Shown piece by piece: positions 42,731 to 53,146 of a stretch of DNA of 64,000 nt. Position 1 is the stretch's first letter, and each line of letters starts with the position of its first letter. The notes under the pieces are model-generated. The model did not search any database. It was not told the DNA's origin and saw only the letters and a program-made list of their open reading frames with translations. Source of the stretch: Picochlorum sp. 'celeri' (Eukaryota > Chlorophyta > Trebouxiophyceae); the NCBI GenBank assembly GCA_010909725.1, contig JAACMV010000018.1, positions 496,001-560,000 on the forward strand. The letters are read 5' to 3'. The position numbers and the translations under genes were made by a program.

Positions 42731-43312
42731 CAAACAAAGACATTTTTTTCCATTTGTTGTAGTTTTTGAGAATAGCTGAGTCGTATCGGATCTATGTAAT
42801 CAAGAACAACTGTTATGTTGTTGCGCAGCGTTGCTGCTCTAAATTCGCGGTGGTGCCTCACAAGCTTGTGCATCTACCCTGATGAGTGGGTTGCCAGGTG
42901 CCAGCAAGGCAATCTTTCAAGATCTCTAGCAGCCCCCACATTGAGGCGCCATGACACCGTCATTATGGAGGCCGCCCCTGCCAATGTGGGTAGATTTAAC
43001 TTTGTGTAAAACTTTACATGCAGCTTCTGAGGAAGCACGTAGTCTCGAATCGACCGTGTGTGTCATAGAGCCGCGAAAACTCAGAAACTGGATTGGCCAG
43101 TCGCGACGCTCTAGCTCGACCAGAACGCCGTGGTTTGTGATACAATATATATAATATCTTAATATAAGCCATAAATATCGTTAACAGTGCTTCTCCGGGC
43201 TCAAGGGAGAAGATACGTTCATATAGTAGACTTGGACATCGTCGTCCTGTTCCTTGCCTTTGCGACAGCAGTGGGCGATTCGTGTGGATAGGGTATCAAG
43301 GAATACTCGACA
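42731..43312. other. Intergenic region upstream of the CobW-WW gene
   Basis: 582 bp. It holds a third copy of AGATCTCTAG (42920-42929), a GTCGCGAC palindrome near 43100 and an AT-rich tatatataatat stretch near 43147 that could be core promoter. Short open frames are unconvincing. No RNA gene recognised. Confidence 0.4.
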
Positions 43313-45001
43313 ATGCCGAAGCCGGAGTCCGAAAAGATTCCCGTCACCCTGGTACGTGTTTTGGTAAACACTTGGACAGTATCAAAGATGTTTTGAAGAA
43401 TTCCCCATCAAAGGTGTACTTTGATGGGAGAGGGTGCTAGCCGCTGGCGTCCGAGCATGCTCGTTGTGGAGCTGGGACGATTCCGTCAAGAATGTTGCTG
43501 ATACTATTCTTCTTTATCGACTGTGTAGGTGACGGGATTTTTGGGTAGTGGAAAGACGACTCTGTTGAATCACATGTTAAAAATGAGGGGAGATAAGAGA
43601 GTAGCTGTAATAGAGAATGAAGTGGGAGAGATAAACATTGATAATTCATTGGTGGTGGAAAACCTCTTGTCGAAAGAGGATCTCGTCTCCATGGATAAGG
43701 GCTGTGTGTGCTGCAGTCTTAGGAGTGATATTGTTAAAGCTTTGAAAGAGTTGCAGGGTAGAAGTGAGAAGAAGGGTTGTGCATATGATGCAATTCTTCT
43801 GGAGACGACAGGGTTGGCAGATCCTGCACCAGTAGCCTTCACTTTCTTTTCGAACCAATGGATATCAAGCAACTTTCGATTGGATTCGATCGTTTGTCTC
43901 GTGGATGCCCAGCATGTCAATAGACACTTGGAGGATGCCTCATCTGGAGATTTGAATGAAGCAGTCAATCAGATTGCATTTGCCGATGTGGTATTGTTGA
44001 ATAAGATTGATCTCGTGACGAGAGACGAGCTGGAGAAAGCGCGTGATCTCGTACGATCAATCAACGTGACAGCTGACCTCATTGAGGTGAAGTTGGACCC
44101 TCAAGTGGCAAATGATGGATCTAATGCTGAGAATAGGCAGGAAAATGATGGTGATCCAACAGACAGAATGGAAGGTGAAGAGTTGACCTGGGACAGGATA
44201 GTGGGAATCAACTCATTTTCGATTGAAAGAGCACTCAAAGTCGACCCAAGCTTTATGGACTCTGACTCGGAGGAGGAAGAGGAGGAAGGCCGGAAAACAA
44301 AGAGACACAAGTCAAAGAAGCCGCCGGCAGAGGCGGAGAAAATCAGCCCTCGTGAGCTGGTGTTAAATAGAAATGTTCATTGTGGAAAACACACAGGCCC
44401 ATGCAGTGAGGCATGTGATGATCCCGAACTAGATGCTCTATTGGCACATCAAAAAGCAGTGGAGTTGCAGGAACAACGTGAAAGAATGCCCAAAAGACGT
44501 AGGAAGAAATTACATGATCTTTCAGGAGTAGGATCAGTCGGTATATCTGCTAGAGGACCGTTAGATCAGTACAGATTCAATGCCTTTATGCGAGATCTGC
44601 TGTCTGAGAAGGCCAGAGACATTTTCAGGTCAAAGGGGTCTCTGTGTATCAAGGGACAACCAAAGACAAAGTTTGTGTTCCAAGGTGTTCATGAAACCAT
44701 TTGTTTTGGCCCCTCCACGAGTGGATGGGGTGAAGGAGAGGAGCCTATCAATCAGGTGGTCTTCATTGGAAGAAACCTGGATAGAAAGGCCCTCACAGAA
44801 GGTTTTAGATCTTGTGTGTGGGTACCTCTCCCAGAAGGTTGGGAAGAATGTTATGACAAACGTATTGGGCGTCCCTTTTATTTCCAGAGGAGTACAGGAA
44901 AGAAACAATGGGATAGGCCCTCATTTGCAAGCGCGTTGGTACGATCAACAGAAAGCAGCCATAAACAGCCGCGCTCGTTACAACCCAAAACTGTTGCTTG
45001 A
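43313..45001 (+). CDS. CobW/COG0523 metal-chaperone GTPase with C-terminal WW domain
   Basis: Two exons, 43313-43351 (MPKPESEKIPVTL) and 43529-45001, intron 177 nt (gtacgt...tgtgtag); 503 residues. The join gives TGFLGSGKTTLLNHML (P-loop), then ENEVGEINID, the metal motif GCVCCSLR, ETTGLADPAP and NKIDLV, all diagnostic of COG0523 GTPases such as the zinc chaperone ZNG1. A His/Cys-containing acidic linker follows, then CobW_C (RGPLDQYRFNAFMRDLL, KFVFQGVHE, VVFIGRNLD). The last ~60 residues contain LPEGWEECYDKRIGRPFYFQ and TGKKQWDRP, a clear WW domain, normally a proline-motif binder. This fusion suggests a client or partner recruited through PPxY-like motifs (inference). Confidence 0.9.
43404..43428. 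repeat. 10-bp perfect hairpin in intron 1 of the CobW-WW gene
   Basis: CCCATCAAAG, loop GTGTA, CTTTGATGGG, inside the 177-nt intron. The stem resembles the intergenic hairpin at 40123-40141 (ATCAAAAG...CTTTTGAT). Confidence 0.7.
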
Positions 45002-45089
45002 GAGAGTTTCCTAGTCATTTGCTGCTTTCTGTATCCATGTTTGTTATATATCTTATATTCTGATGATTCTTATTCATTCAACATTTTTT

Positions 45090-46862
45090 TTACAATACAA
45101 CATGACCAAATACAGCACGCTGTGCCTTCTCCAGATACAGCAATGCAATTGCCTGGGATGACGGATCAATGTACAAGACCACCGAACCTCCTATCAGGCT
45201 CACGATAACAAGCCGTACTAACCGTTTCTTTATCGAATTCTTCCCCGATCTGAGTTTGTCCAGATCATTTGGTGACCACAGTGCCATCTGAATAACAGAC
45301 CCAAAAACTAGAGAAATCAACGTGGCAGTAAAACACGCCACATTAAACGGCATACTTGCATCTGGAATAGGCAGGTGAAACAAGACATTTTGTCCTGCAA
45401 CGACAATCTCATGAGGCCCATCCCACATATCACCTTGCCTGTCTGCATGTGATGTTGCATGAGGTGCCACTCTGACAACTGGAGCAGGAATATCAATGCC
45501 CCGTGATACATCTGGCGGGTAATCAAATACTGACAAAACCGTTCGCTCAATATTGAGATGGATTTGAAGGTCATCCTTGACGCCATGAAGCACCACGTCA
45601 ACCAAGCCAGCATGCCGCCGTGGGGCACTAGGTATCCAGTCCACATACACCCCCTCTGCCATCCTCTTCCCACGGAACCATACGACATCATCACCATGCG
45701 TGATACGCAAAGATAAAGGATCATACACTACCTCCCAAGGAATCATCTGACGATATCGCACCACGGAAGTGTTTGACATTTCCATGGTCACCAAGGATGT
45801 CATGGTTGCCAAGAGAGGATTTCCATGCCTCCCAGCAACCCAATTTGCCACGTCAACAGTATCTCCAACTACTTCAATATGCTTATCATGTACTTTGGAC
45901 GCACTAGTACCTCCCATCCCATACATGGGACAGTCCAAATACCTACCATCTACTGACGAGGAAGCATCACACCCTTGAACAGGAATATCGAGCCCAGAGC
46001 CATGCCTGTATACATACACATTCGACCTCGACACAACTGGACACTGAAACTCCCACAAACCATCCCCTTCACCTCTCATATCATCGACAACATATCCTAG
46101 CACAGCATTCACATCAACACCAGCATGCCGTCGCTGATGCCACCATCTATGCATTCCTACATCTCTATGCACAATAGCACTCATCTCTATATGAAACATG
46201 ATACCACCACTTTCATCATATCTGGACACCAACCTCATGGAATGATACGGCGTCTCCACCATATTCAACCCATCAAAGATACCTCCAAGGCCCCTACGTC
46301 CACGGCACGGCAGCAATTTCATCCATTGTTCGATACTCTCCACGCACGGAAAATCGGTAGTAGAAACACCTATAAATGTACTCTCAGTACTAACAAATGA
46401 CTTCCTTGGTGTCGTGATCAGAGAGGAGGCAGAGCACCCAAGCAGCCTCCCCAGCATTCTCATCACCACCACCTCCTTGGCATCATCACCAGGCGTCATG
46501 GACGCATACTCCACCACCAAGCCAGGAGCTCTATCCACATACCACGACGGCAATCGCGTATCACCTCTATTCCCCCTCGTGTACGTCACCTCAATACGCC
46601 CCAGCCCCCCATCCTCCACCATCAATCCCTCAATCCCAGCAGGAATATACTGCCATTCCGACCCGGACAGGTACCCACTACTCTTGAATGATCCATACAC
46701 AAACCATGATGAGCCACCATCATTACCATTGCTACCGTTGTCATCGCCATGATGATGGAGAGGATACAGCACAACCTCTTCTTCCAAAAATGCTTCAGCT
46801 TGAACAACCATCGCTCCTACGAGCAGCAGCAGCAGTAATAGTCGTCCTCCTAAGCCAAGCAT
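45090..46862 (-). CDS. PIGT: PIG-T / Gpi16-like GPI transamidase subunit
   Basis: 590 residues, single exon. A signal peptide (GGRLLLLLLLVGAMVVQAEA) is followed by a long lumenal domain. Family marks are YGSFKSSGYLS-type sequence, RRGLGGIFDGLNMVETPYHS, RQMIPWEVVYDPLSLRI, TVLSVFDYPPDVSRGIDIPA and SMPFNVACFTATLISLVFGS, the last being the start of the C-terminal membrane segment. PIG-T stabilises the GPI transamidase complex in the ER and contacts PIG-K through a disulfide; conserved Cys are present in the first half, but which one is used cannot be told. Short basic cytosolic stretch and a second hydrophobic run end the protein. Gap to the convergent CobW-WW gene is 88 bp. Confidence 0.88.
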   Translation of the reverse strand: MLGLGGRLLLLLLLVGAMVVQAEAFLEEEVVLYPLHHHGDDNGSNGNDGGSSWFVYGSFKSSGYLSGSEWQYIPAGIEGLMVEDGGLGRIEVTYTRGNRGDTRLPSWYVDRAPGLVVEYASMTPGDDAKEVVVMRMLGRLLGCSASSLITTPRKSFVSTESTFIGVSTTDFPCVESIEQWMKLLPCRGRRGLGGIFDGLNMVETPYHSMRLVSRYDESGGIMFHIEMSAIVHRDVGMHRWWHQRRHAGVDVNAVLGYVVDDMRGEGDGLWEFQCPVVSRSNVYVYRHGSGLDIPVQGCDASSSVDGRYLDCPMYGMGGTSASKVHDKHIEVVGDTVDVANWVAGRHGNPLLATMTSLVTMEMSNTSVVRYRQMIPWEVVYDPLSLRITHGDDVVWFRGKRMAEGVYVDWIPSAPRRHAGLVDVVLHGVKDDLQIHLNIERTVLSVFDYPPDVSRGIDIPAPVVRVAPHATSHADRQGDMWDGPHEIVVAGQNVLFHLPIPDASMPFNVACFTATLISLVFGSVIQMALWSPNDLDKLRSGKNSIKKRLVRLVIVSLIGGSVVLYIDPSSQAIALLYLEKAQRAVFGHVVL

Positions 46863-47324
46863 TCTGCTCTCCTACTTAAAAAAACTACTGGGTATGGAAA
46901 TCGTTGTAGAAAGGACCAGAGTCATGGCACGTTTTTTTTGAAGCGCCACGAGCCTTCCCTCACGACCCCCCTTTTTTGTAACAACAACTCACACAAATGC
47001 AAAATACCAGAATATAACTATTGCAGTAGGACCAGAGCAACAGTACTCTTGAATCCATCCGTCCATGCAAATTCAAGTGTGAGTATTTATCTAATGTATC
47101 AAAGTACGGAGAGGAGCGAGACGGACCCATGTCAATGGACAATCCTATCGGTCAAAGGCATCCATGGACCGTTCTTAGCAATCTGATGTCGTTGGATCCT
47201 CTCGGTCGTGGAACAAGACATGATTCGAACCGTATCAAAGAGACCCTCTCCCTCTCACACACTATGTGATTTCATTGTATACTATAGTTGTACCTCGTAG
47301 TGATAGACGAGGTGTGGTTGAACC
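46863..47324. other. Divergent PIG-T/AAA intergenic region
   Basis: 462 bp. A 7-bp stem with an 8-nt loop (ACCTCGT/AGTGATAG/ACGAGGT) lies at 47292-47313, just before the ATPase ATG. A GATTCGAACC stretch near 47222 resembles a tRNA T-arm on the other strand, but no stems around it fold as a tRNA. No gene seen. Confidence 0.4.
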
Positions 47325-49072
47325 ATGACAGCGAATGTCTCTCGCGTTTTTGGAATGACAGCAATGTCATCAGCAACGTTGCTGTCACCAGCAGGACAGC
47401 GTCGTTTGCGCGTAGAACATTCATCTTCTATGACTATTAATCATTCCTGCGGGAGAATATTGGCAAGGTAGGTTGTTGGTTGGTGGGAAAGGGTAGTACC
47501 CTATTGGTCTTGTTGTTGACTTTCTGTGGTATTGAAACTAAAGCGGATGGCATGATGTGTGTGTGCAGAGGGATGATGCACAGGACAAGAAAGGATATGG
47601 TGGCAGTACGGGCGGTGGAGGATCATCCATGTCATGTGGATGATGGTGCTGGGTGCTTCCCAGAGCAGGATGGGAGTGTGATTGTGAGGGACGATTTGGA
47701 TTCGTTGTTGGAGGTCTTGCCGGTTGATATTCGCGATCCTGTCGCATGTCATCCTCAGAGGACAGAGCTGTTGGAGGTGGTGCTTGATTTGGGACGTAGG
47801 CCAGAGGCTAGGTTTTTGGGTGGGCGTGGAGGAGAGTATTTGAGGGAGGAGTTGATCACGAAGAGCGATTTGGAGCATGCTATGAGTGCGCTCGGTGATT
47901 TTGGAGGGGACAATAGGGCTGGTGTGGAGGGGACTCTTCACAGGATTAGTGCTATTAGGAATAGGCGAGGGGATGTGGTTGGGCTGACATGTCGAGTTGG
48001 GCGTGCTGTGACGGGCCATATTGATATGATTCGGGATATCGTGGATTCCCCGAATTCAATATTGTTTTTGGGACGGCCAGGTGTAGGAAAGACGACGGTG
48101 ATTCGTGAGATGGCTCGAGTGCTGTCGGATGAGATGCACAAGAGAGTTGTGATTATCGATACATCCAATGAGATTGGAGGGGATGGTGATGTGCCACACC
48201 CTGCCATTGGCGGAGCTCGACGTATGCAAGTTCCAGACCCGTCTCAACAGCATCGTGTTATGATTGAAGCTGTGGAGAACCATATGCCTGAGATTGTGAT
48301 TGTGGATGAGATTGGGACGGAAGCAGAAGCTCTTGCATGCAGGACAATTGCTGAGCGCGGGGTGCAATTGATTGGCACGGCGCACGGTCAAGTGTTGGAA
48401 AATTTAATGAAGAATCCTACTCTGAGTGATTTGGTCGGTGGAATTTGCTCTGTGACTCTTGGTGATGAAGAGGCCCGTGCTCGTGGGACGCAGAAGTCTG
48501 TGTTGGAGAGAAAAGCCCCACCCACCTTCCCCCTGGTCATTGAAATGCGGGAGAGAGCCATGTGGGTGGCTCACTGGGTGGAAGACTCTGTGGATTGTCT
48601 TTTAAATGGCAAGATTCCAATTGTCCAGGTTCGTCGAAGAGATGGCAAGGCCACCAAAAATGTGGTTATTGAGGAGTGTGGGTATGATCAGATGGAGGAG
48701 CGATGTAACGGTTCAAATGCTCCTCCATCTATTTCTTCCATCAAGGCAAAGAAAGAGCCAAGTACCATGGATGGCATCAACAACTCTGTGTTCGATTCGA
48801 TGTTTGGATACAGTGAGGGAGGGTTTGGCAGCAGTTTCAGCGCAGCCCCAGTGGAATCAAACCGCCCCAGCAATGAGACGGTGTATGGTTGGGCTGCTCG
48901 CCTGAGAGACGTGTCGGAAGAAGAGGCATTGGCCGAGCTTGCATCTCTTGGATACACGGATGGCCAGTCACGAAGACGAGAGAAGTTCTCGTTTGCTCAA
49001 GGCACGGGATCCGGCAAGAAGAAGAGCAAACGAGGCTCGAGCAGTAGATCCAATGCTCGTCGCAGAAGATGA
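47325..49072 (+). CDS. Plastid Ycf45-like AAA ATPase
   Basis: Two exons, 47325-47467 and 47569-49072, intron 101 nt (gtaggt...tgtgcag) splitting an Arg codon; 548 residues. Exon 1 ([20 protein letters not shown] ... ) is Ser/Thr/Arg-rich and fits a plastid transit peptide. The ATPase core has Walker [50 protein letters not shown] (Walker B) and [20 protein letters not shown], the pattern of Ycf45 and of plant nuclear relatives such as the seedling plastid development protein; similar to bacterial sporulation protein SpoIIIAA. A Lys/Arg/Ser-rich tail follows. A single-strand nucleic-acid-binding R3H domain is usual in the family, but I could not place it with certainty. Role: plastid development, exact activity unknown. 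Confidence 0.85.
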
Positions 49073-49312
49073 GCATTGGCAGTGTATAGCAATCTACAAT
49101 GGTTGCAAACAATAAAAAGGAAAAAAAACAACGAATGATGCACCACTTGAATTCATCCGTCATTGTTTTTTGATTTCTCTTCCTTTTGTACCATGGAGAC
49201 TTTTGTACCATCAATGAATCAACGAAAAGCTTGGCGTGTCCTATTCAATTTTTGTGACACCTGTACTGAATTGATTTCGTTTCATTTTGTCCGTGAATGA
49301 ATGTAACTTACC

Positions 49313-49930
49313 TCAAGTAGAAACTGCCATCTCAGACGTGGCATTGCTGACTGGACAACCACAATCAATCAACCTTCCTCCAGAATCAGTGGCAAATGCA
49401 ACATATTCCCTCCTGACAGCATTGGCGGGCGTGTTTACCCCAAAATTCATCACATGTGTCAGATTAATATAGTATCCGTACACATAATACCCCTCATTCT
49501 TGTTGTCTATTCCAGCTTGCATGATGTCGTTGACAACAATTGCATGACCATAGACCGGGTTGTTCATCTCATCATCAGTCCGATTTTCATACCGTTCTCC
49601 ATCTGTCGATCCAATTCCATAGTACGGGTGCATAACAACCTCTCTGACTTCCCAGTTTGGTGCATCATTCATGTCAGTGTCAGTTTCTGGTATGGAGAAG
49701 CAAAAGACGTACGATGACACCGTCTCTGGAGACCCAGTCTTGTTGTACTGCTCAAGAACGGTTTGGACCAGTGCCTCCTCTCCTCCTTCAATGAGTGATA
49801 CTCGGGCCTCATGAAGATCCTTCAGGCATGTTTCCAATAAATCAGGTTCAATGAGGGACGCCGTGACAATGGACAGCAGCAGGACAAGCACTGCCAAGGG
49901 TTTGTTGCAGAGAGTGACCATGTTGTACAT
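49313..49930 (-). CDS. Unrecognised secreted or membrane-anchored protein, possibly Cache-like
   Basis: 205 residues from the ATG at 49930; a further ATG lies at 49921, and the frame extends up to an ATG at 50056 that would add 42 residues. I prefer 49930/49921 because the protein then opens with a signal peptide (CNKPLAVLVLLLSIVTASL) and an AT-rich tract (tttataaatatatac) lies just upstream. I do not recognise a family. The spacing of VVMHPYYGIGSTDGERYENR, GHAIVVNDIMQAGIDNKNEG and YYVYGYY loosely recalls extracellular Cache sensor domains of bacteria, but this is weak. N-glycosylation sequons (NKTG, NRTD, NLTH, NATS) fit secretion. Confidence 0.55.
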   Translation of the reverse strand: MYNMVTLCNKPLAVLVLLLSIVTASLIEPDLLETCLKDLHEARVSLIEGGEEALVQTVLEQYNKTGSPETVSSYVFCFSIPETDTDMNDAPNWEVREVVMHPYYGIGSTDGERYENRTDDEMNNPVYGHAIVVNDIMQAGIDNKNEGYYVYGYYINLTHVMNFGVNTPANAVRREYVAFATDSGGRLIDCGCPVSNATSEMAVST

Positions 49931-50180
49931 ACAAATCCAATGCGATATTTGATTTATAAATATATACTTCAAGAGGAAGAATCCTGCCGTGAAAGCAATG
50001 GCGGCAGGTTGACAAATGCCACGCCAGACTGAATATTCCAAGAGAGTTGGAGACATGTCATTCCCTCTGACTGAATGTACTGCTCATAATTATTCGTACA
50101 CCATGTCAGACTGGTTTACAAGAAGAAAGAATGCATGAATACACCATGAAACAAAAATAAAAAAGCTATCAGGTATTCTA

Positions 50181-51359
50181 TCAATCACTCTTCACAGGCT
50201 GACACACCTCATCCGTCGTCTCACTTCCTCCTCCACTAAACAAGGATTCTGAAAACCCCTCATGGTGCTCCAACCCCATCTTCCTTCGCTGCCGAGCTTC
50301 AACCCGTCGAACCCGAATACCTTCACTAATAGCAGCTTGAATCAATCTATTGCAGAAATGCCGTGCACCGTAGTACATGGGTAGGAAAAACTTGAAGACT
50401 TGAAGCAATAACGCAGCATGCCAAGAGTAGTATGTGGGGACAAAAAACACCAAGGTCATCATGGTAAATATCAACTGCATAAACCCAAACATGCAAATCT
50501 GTCTATTTGTAGACCCTTGAAGACAGATATCCGCCAATACACTGTTCGACCTCACCGCCCGACGAGCCAAACATTTAAACGATGTGTCCAGATTGTTTGT
50601 CTTGATGTACCTTCGATACACCACCTGAACAAAGAACCAATACGACACCTGCCAAACCATATAAAACACCAACGGAACAGCAAACAACCAAATACACGTC
50701 GTCGATATCCAGTGTTTGGTCATGGTCACCTGAGCAGCTTGTGGGGCTTCCAATGACACACATGCTGTGAACTGCAATGCTGTTGCAGGAGACTTCAACA
50801 GAGGTGCACAGTATGCAATCTGAGACCAGCTCGACAACCTCGGCAGATGATGATGCGCGTACATGGCCAGACCAGGTAATAAATGTATCAAGACGCTAAT
50901 CGTATGCTCCTGTGACGACATGACCCATGCGCACTGCCAGGCAATCAAGGCAAAACTCACTGGCCCATCAGCCAAGGCATACAATGATGCTTCAATATGC
51001 GGGTCCCGATACGCCGGCGGAAGAATCAAAAACACAATGCAAGCAGTATTCACCCAATAACAGAAATCCAACAAAAAGAATACATTCTTTCCCGACTGCG
51101 TGAATGCGAAATCATAAATCCTCATGGGAAGAGCCACACAACTAAATATGAGATACACATAGGGCAGAATAAAGGGATATGCTGCAGCCAGAAATATCAA
51201 CACCGCAAACACGATATTCCCTGTCGTCATTGTATGCGGTCTCAAGGCAGGAATGCCTTGAGAATGCTGCCGTTTCGTATTATCCTGCGACGTCCTCTTG
51301 CTCCTTCTTCTCTGCAGAGGGTCACACCCACCTTCTCGTGTTCCTTCAACAGGTTTCAT
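50181..51359 (-). CDS. Glycerophosphocholine acyltransferase-like membrane protein (GPC1, DUF2838)
   Basis: 392 residues, single exon, about eight hydrophobic segments. Signature: LPMRIYDFAFTQSGKNVFFL LDFCYWVN in two adjoining pieces, PAYRDPHIEASLYALADGPV, WQCAWVMSSQEHTISVLIHL LPGLAMYAHHHLPR-like order, and VSYWFFVQVVYRRYI. This is the DUF2838/GPC1 family; plant and yeast members acylate glycerophosphocholine to lysophosphatidylcholine in the ER, bypassing choline breakdown. A basic N-terminal extension of ~40 residues precedes an internal Met (MTTGNIVFAVLIFL) that could be the true start. Conserved His residues in the HTISVLIHLLP helix are candidates for catalysis. Confidence 0.82.
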   Translation of the reverse strand: MKPVEGTREGGCDPLQRRRSKRTSQDNTKRQHSQGIPALRPHTMTTGNIVFAVLIFLAAAYPFILPYVYLIFSCVALPMRIYDFAFTQSGKNVFFLLDFCYWVNTACIVFLILPPAYRDPHIEASLYALADGPVSFALIAWQCAWVMSSQEHTISVLIHLLPGLAMYAHHHLPRLSSWSQIAYCAPLLKSPATALQFTACVSLEAPQAAQVTMTKHWISTTCIWLFAVPLVFYMVWQVSYWFFVQVVYRRYIKTNNLDTSFKCLARRAVRSNSVLADICLQGSTNRQICMFGFMQLIFTMMTLVFFVPTYYSWHAALLLQVFKFFLPMYYGARHFCNRLIQAAISEGIRVRRVEARQRRKMGLEHHEGFSESLFSGGGSETTDEVCQPVKSD

Positions 51360-51822
51360 TATATACTATCCACGCTTGCTTATAACTTCTAAATCAGGTG
51401 ATTATAAAAAACCATTATCATCGTTGCAAACCTTGCCGGTGTTGGATATCTATCTATCTACTGTTTAAAACCATTCATCCAGCAATAATGAATTAAATGA
51501 TATTGATCCACGCGAGAATATCTACTACTCGTGCTATCTTGTCAATCTCTCTTTTACTATTTTTTTAATAAAATTAATACTCTCAGTAGAAGTATATATT
51601 GCCCATCTCTGTGAGGCAGAAAAGAAACACCATGGCAACAACCCTCCTCGGTCAAGACACACATCTGCTCATGATGAGCATGAGGTATCTATAGAGAGAG
51701 AGAGAGATGTTGAATGGGCATGTTCCATGTATTTACACACACATATATATCTATATATCATCATCATCATATAAGCAAACAAATATCTTATCTTCCTCCT
51801 ATTATCATTAAGTAGTATACTT
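51360..51822. other. Intergenic region downstream of the EF-hand gene
   Basis: 463 bp of AT-rich DNA with a GA dinucleotide run (about 51691-51707) and TA-rich stretches. Contains the GPC1-like promoter and the EF-hand 3' region. No gene seen. Confidence 0.45.
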
Positions 51823-52441
51823 CTAATGGTCTTCATATTTGAGCAAAAACGTTGCAAAATCATTGAACGAAATCCCTTGAGGAATGGCCAGAGCCTCTTC
51901 TCCTTCCTGATCATCTGGAGAAGAAAAAGGTTGACTACCCTTCATAATCATCTGATAGCACAGATACCGACATTCATCATCACGTATCGACACTCCCATT
52001 GCCGATATAGCATTCTTCAGCTACAATCATACATTCATACAAGATGAGTACACAAACAACAAGTATTCTTTGCAGACAGACAAGATTCAAACATACTTCT
52101 TCTGGAGAGAGCCTACCAGACCCATCCTTGTCCATCATGGTAAAAAACTGCTTCATCTCTTCTAACTCATGCTCCAATTCTGCCTCTTCAAACTCATCCG
52201 TCATCACAGTGAGAAACTCTTGGAAAGTAATCACCCCATCTCCATCCTTGTCCATGCTCTGATACAAATGATCCAACTCTGCTGGGGTTGGATGCACCCC
52301 CATCTTATTCAAACATGCCTGCAACTCATCCTTTGCAATGGTACCAGAGCCGTCCGTGTCGAAAGCACCAAAGGCTTGTTTGAGCTCAGAGAGCTGCTGG
52401 TCGTAGAAAGCCTTGGACTCAATGTCAGACTCGGGAATCAT
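51823..52441 (-). CDS. Calmodulin-like EF-hand calcium-binding protein
   Basis: Two minus-strand exons, 52441-52097 and 52020-51823, intron 76 nt (gtatgt...attgtag); 180 residues. Three canonical EF-hand loops are visible: DTDGSGTIAKDE (~28), DKDGDGVITFQE (~64) and DKDGSGRLSPEE (~104, last residues at the splice). Exon 2 adds LKNAISAMGVSIRDDECRYL and, after a Ser/Pro insertion, ISFNDFATFLLKYEDH, a fourth hand that has lost its calcium ligands. The four-hand layout matches calmodulin/centrin-like sensors, but sequence and the degenerate fourth hand separate it from true calmodulin. Without splicing the third helix would run into intron sequence. Confidence 0.85.
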
Positions 52442-52597
52442 GGGTATTATTACGACTTTTTATCTGAAAATAATAATCATGTGTGTATATGAAGAATGAA
52501 GAATTTGTTTTTACTAGTCCCGAGGTCTCCTTATACCCCTATGAGGCCGTTGTCCGACCGGCCAATGGGAGTGATGATGGTATATGGAGTGGGCCAG

Positions 52598-52945
52598 TCA
52601 TTGTATGTGTTGATTGAACATTAATAGATCTACAGGGGAAGAAGAAGGGACATTGGCGTGTCCATGACTGTCATCTGACATTTTCATGGCCTCGTGCTCT
52701 TGGAAACTCGAGTCAAAAGGATCATCCACACCAGTGTCGTTCTCGAAGAGCAAGAAGTCTCCATTCTGCAGGCAAGTCTTCCTGGTGGCACGCCTTCTGG
52801 GTCTTCCGGACTCAACAGGCGCACTTTGGGTCTCAGTTTCTCCTGTTCTTCTTGCTCTTGAAGACGCTGCATGCCTTCGTATTTGGCTGTCAGTCACTCT
52901 ATTGATGGTGAAGTCCTCGTCCACCACTTGGTTTGATGGAAACAT
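52598..52945 (-). CDS. Small unrecognised polar protein whose leader is duplicated downstream
   Basis: 115 residues from the ATG at 52945 (MFPSNQVVDEDFTINRVTDS); another ATG 21 bp upstream is possible. No family recognised. It is polar, with a basic patch (SGRPRRRATRK) and an acidic second half, and no signal peptide. Its first 20 codons and ~170 bp of upstream DNA are repeated at 53834-54070, where the copied frame (MRPSNQVVDEDFTINRVTDS) stops after 30 codons. Conservation of the leader peptide between the copies suggests it is translated. Function unknown. Confidence 0.5.
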   Translation of the reverse strand: MFPSNQVVDEDFTINRVTDSQIRRHAASSRARRTGETETQSAPVESGRPRRRATRKTCLQNGDFLLFENDTGVDDPFDSSFQEHEAMKMSDDSHGHANVPSSSPVDLLMFNQHIQ

Positions 52946-53112
52946 GGTTATTATCAAAAGTTTCAATCTTTTTACATGATTATTCCAAGTATCACATATT
53001 GATAGCAGTCAACATGGTCTTTATGGATGAAATGCCTGGCCAACTGGCCGCATCGTAGCATGTTGACTCTTCCTGACACCAGGTGGAGCTCAGTCAACCC
53101 TGAGGTCCAAGT
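52890..53112 (+). repeat. Direct repeat, copy A (promoter and N-terminal leader)
   Basis: About 223 bp, roughly 85-90% identical by eye to 53834-54070 in the same orientation. Shared blocks include CTCGTCCACCACTTGGTTTG, CAAAAGTTTCAATCTTTTT and GGCCAACTGGCCGCATCGTA. It spans the start of the small polar gene and the DNA upstream of it. The Cys-rich secreted gene lies between the two copies. Confidence 0.88.
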
Positions 53113-53146
53113 CCGTAGACACCAAATCTTTTCTCTTTCAGATCAT

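Noticed and set aside
47180..47260. Possible tRNA on the minus strand (GGTTCGAATC near 47222)
   Set aside because: The flanking bases do not pair as a T-stem, and no acceptor, D or anticodon stems are found.
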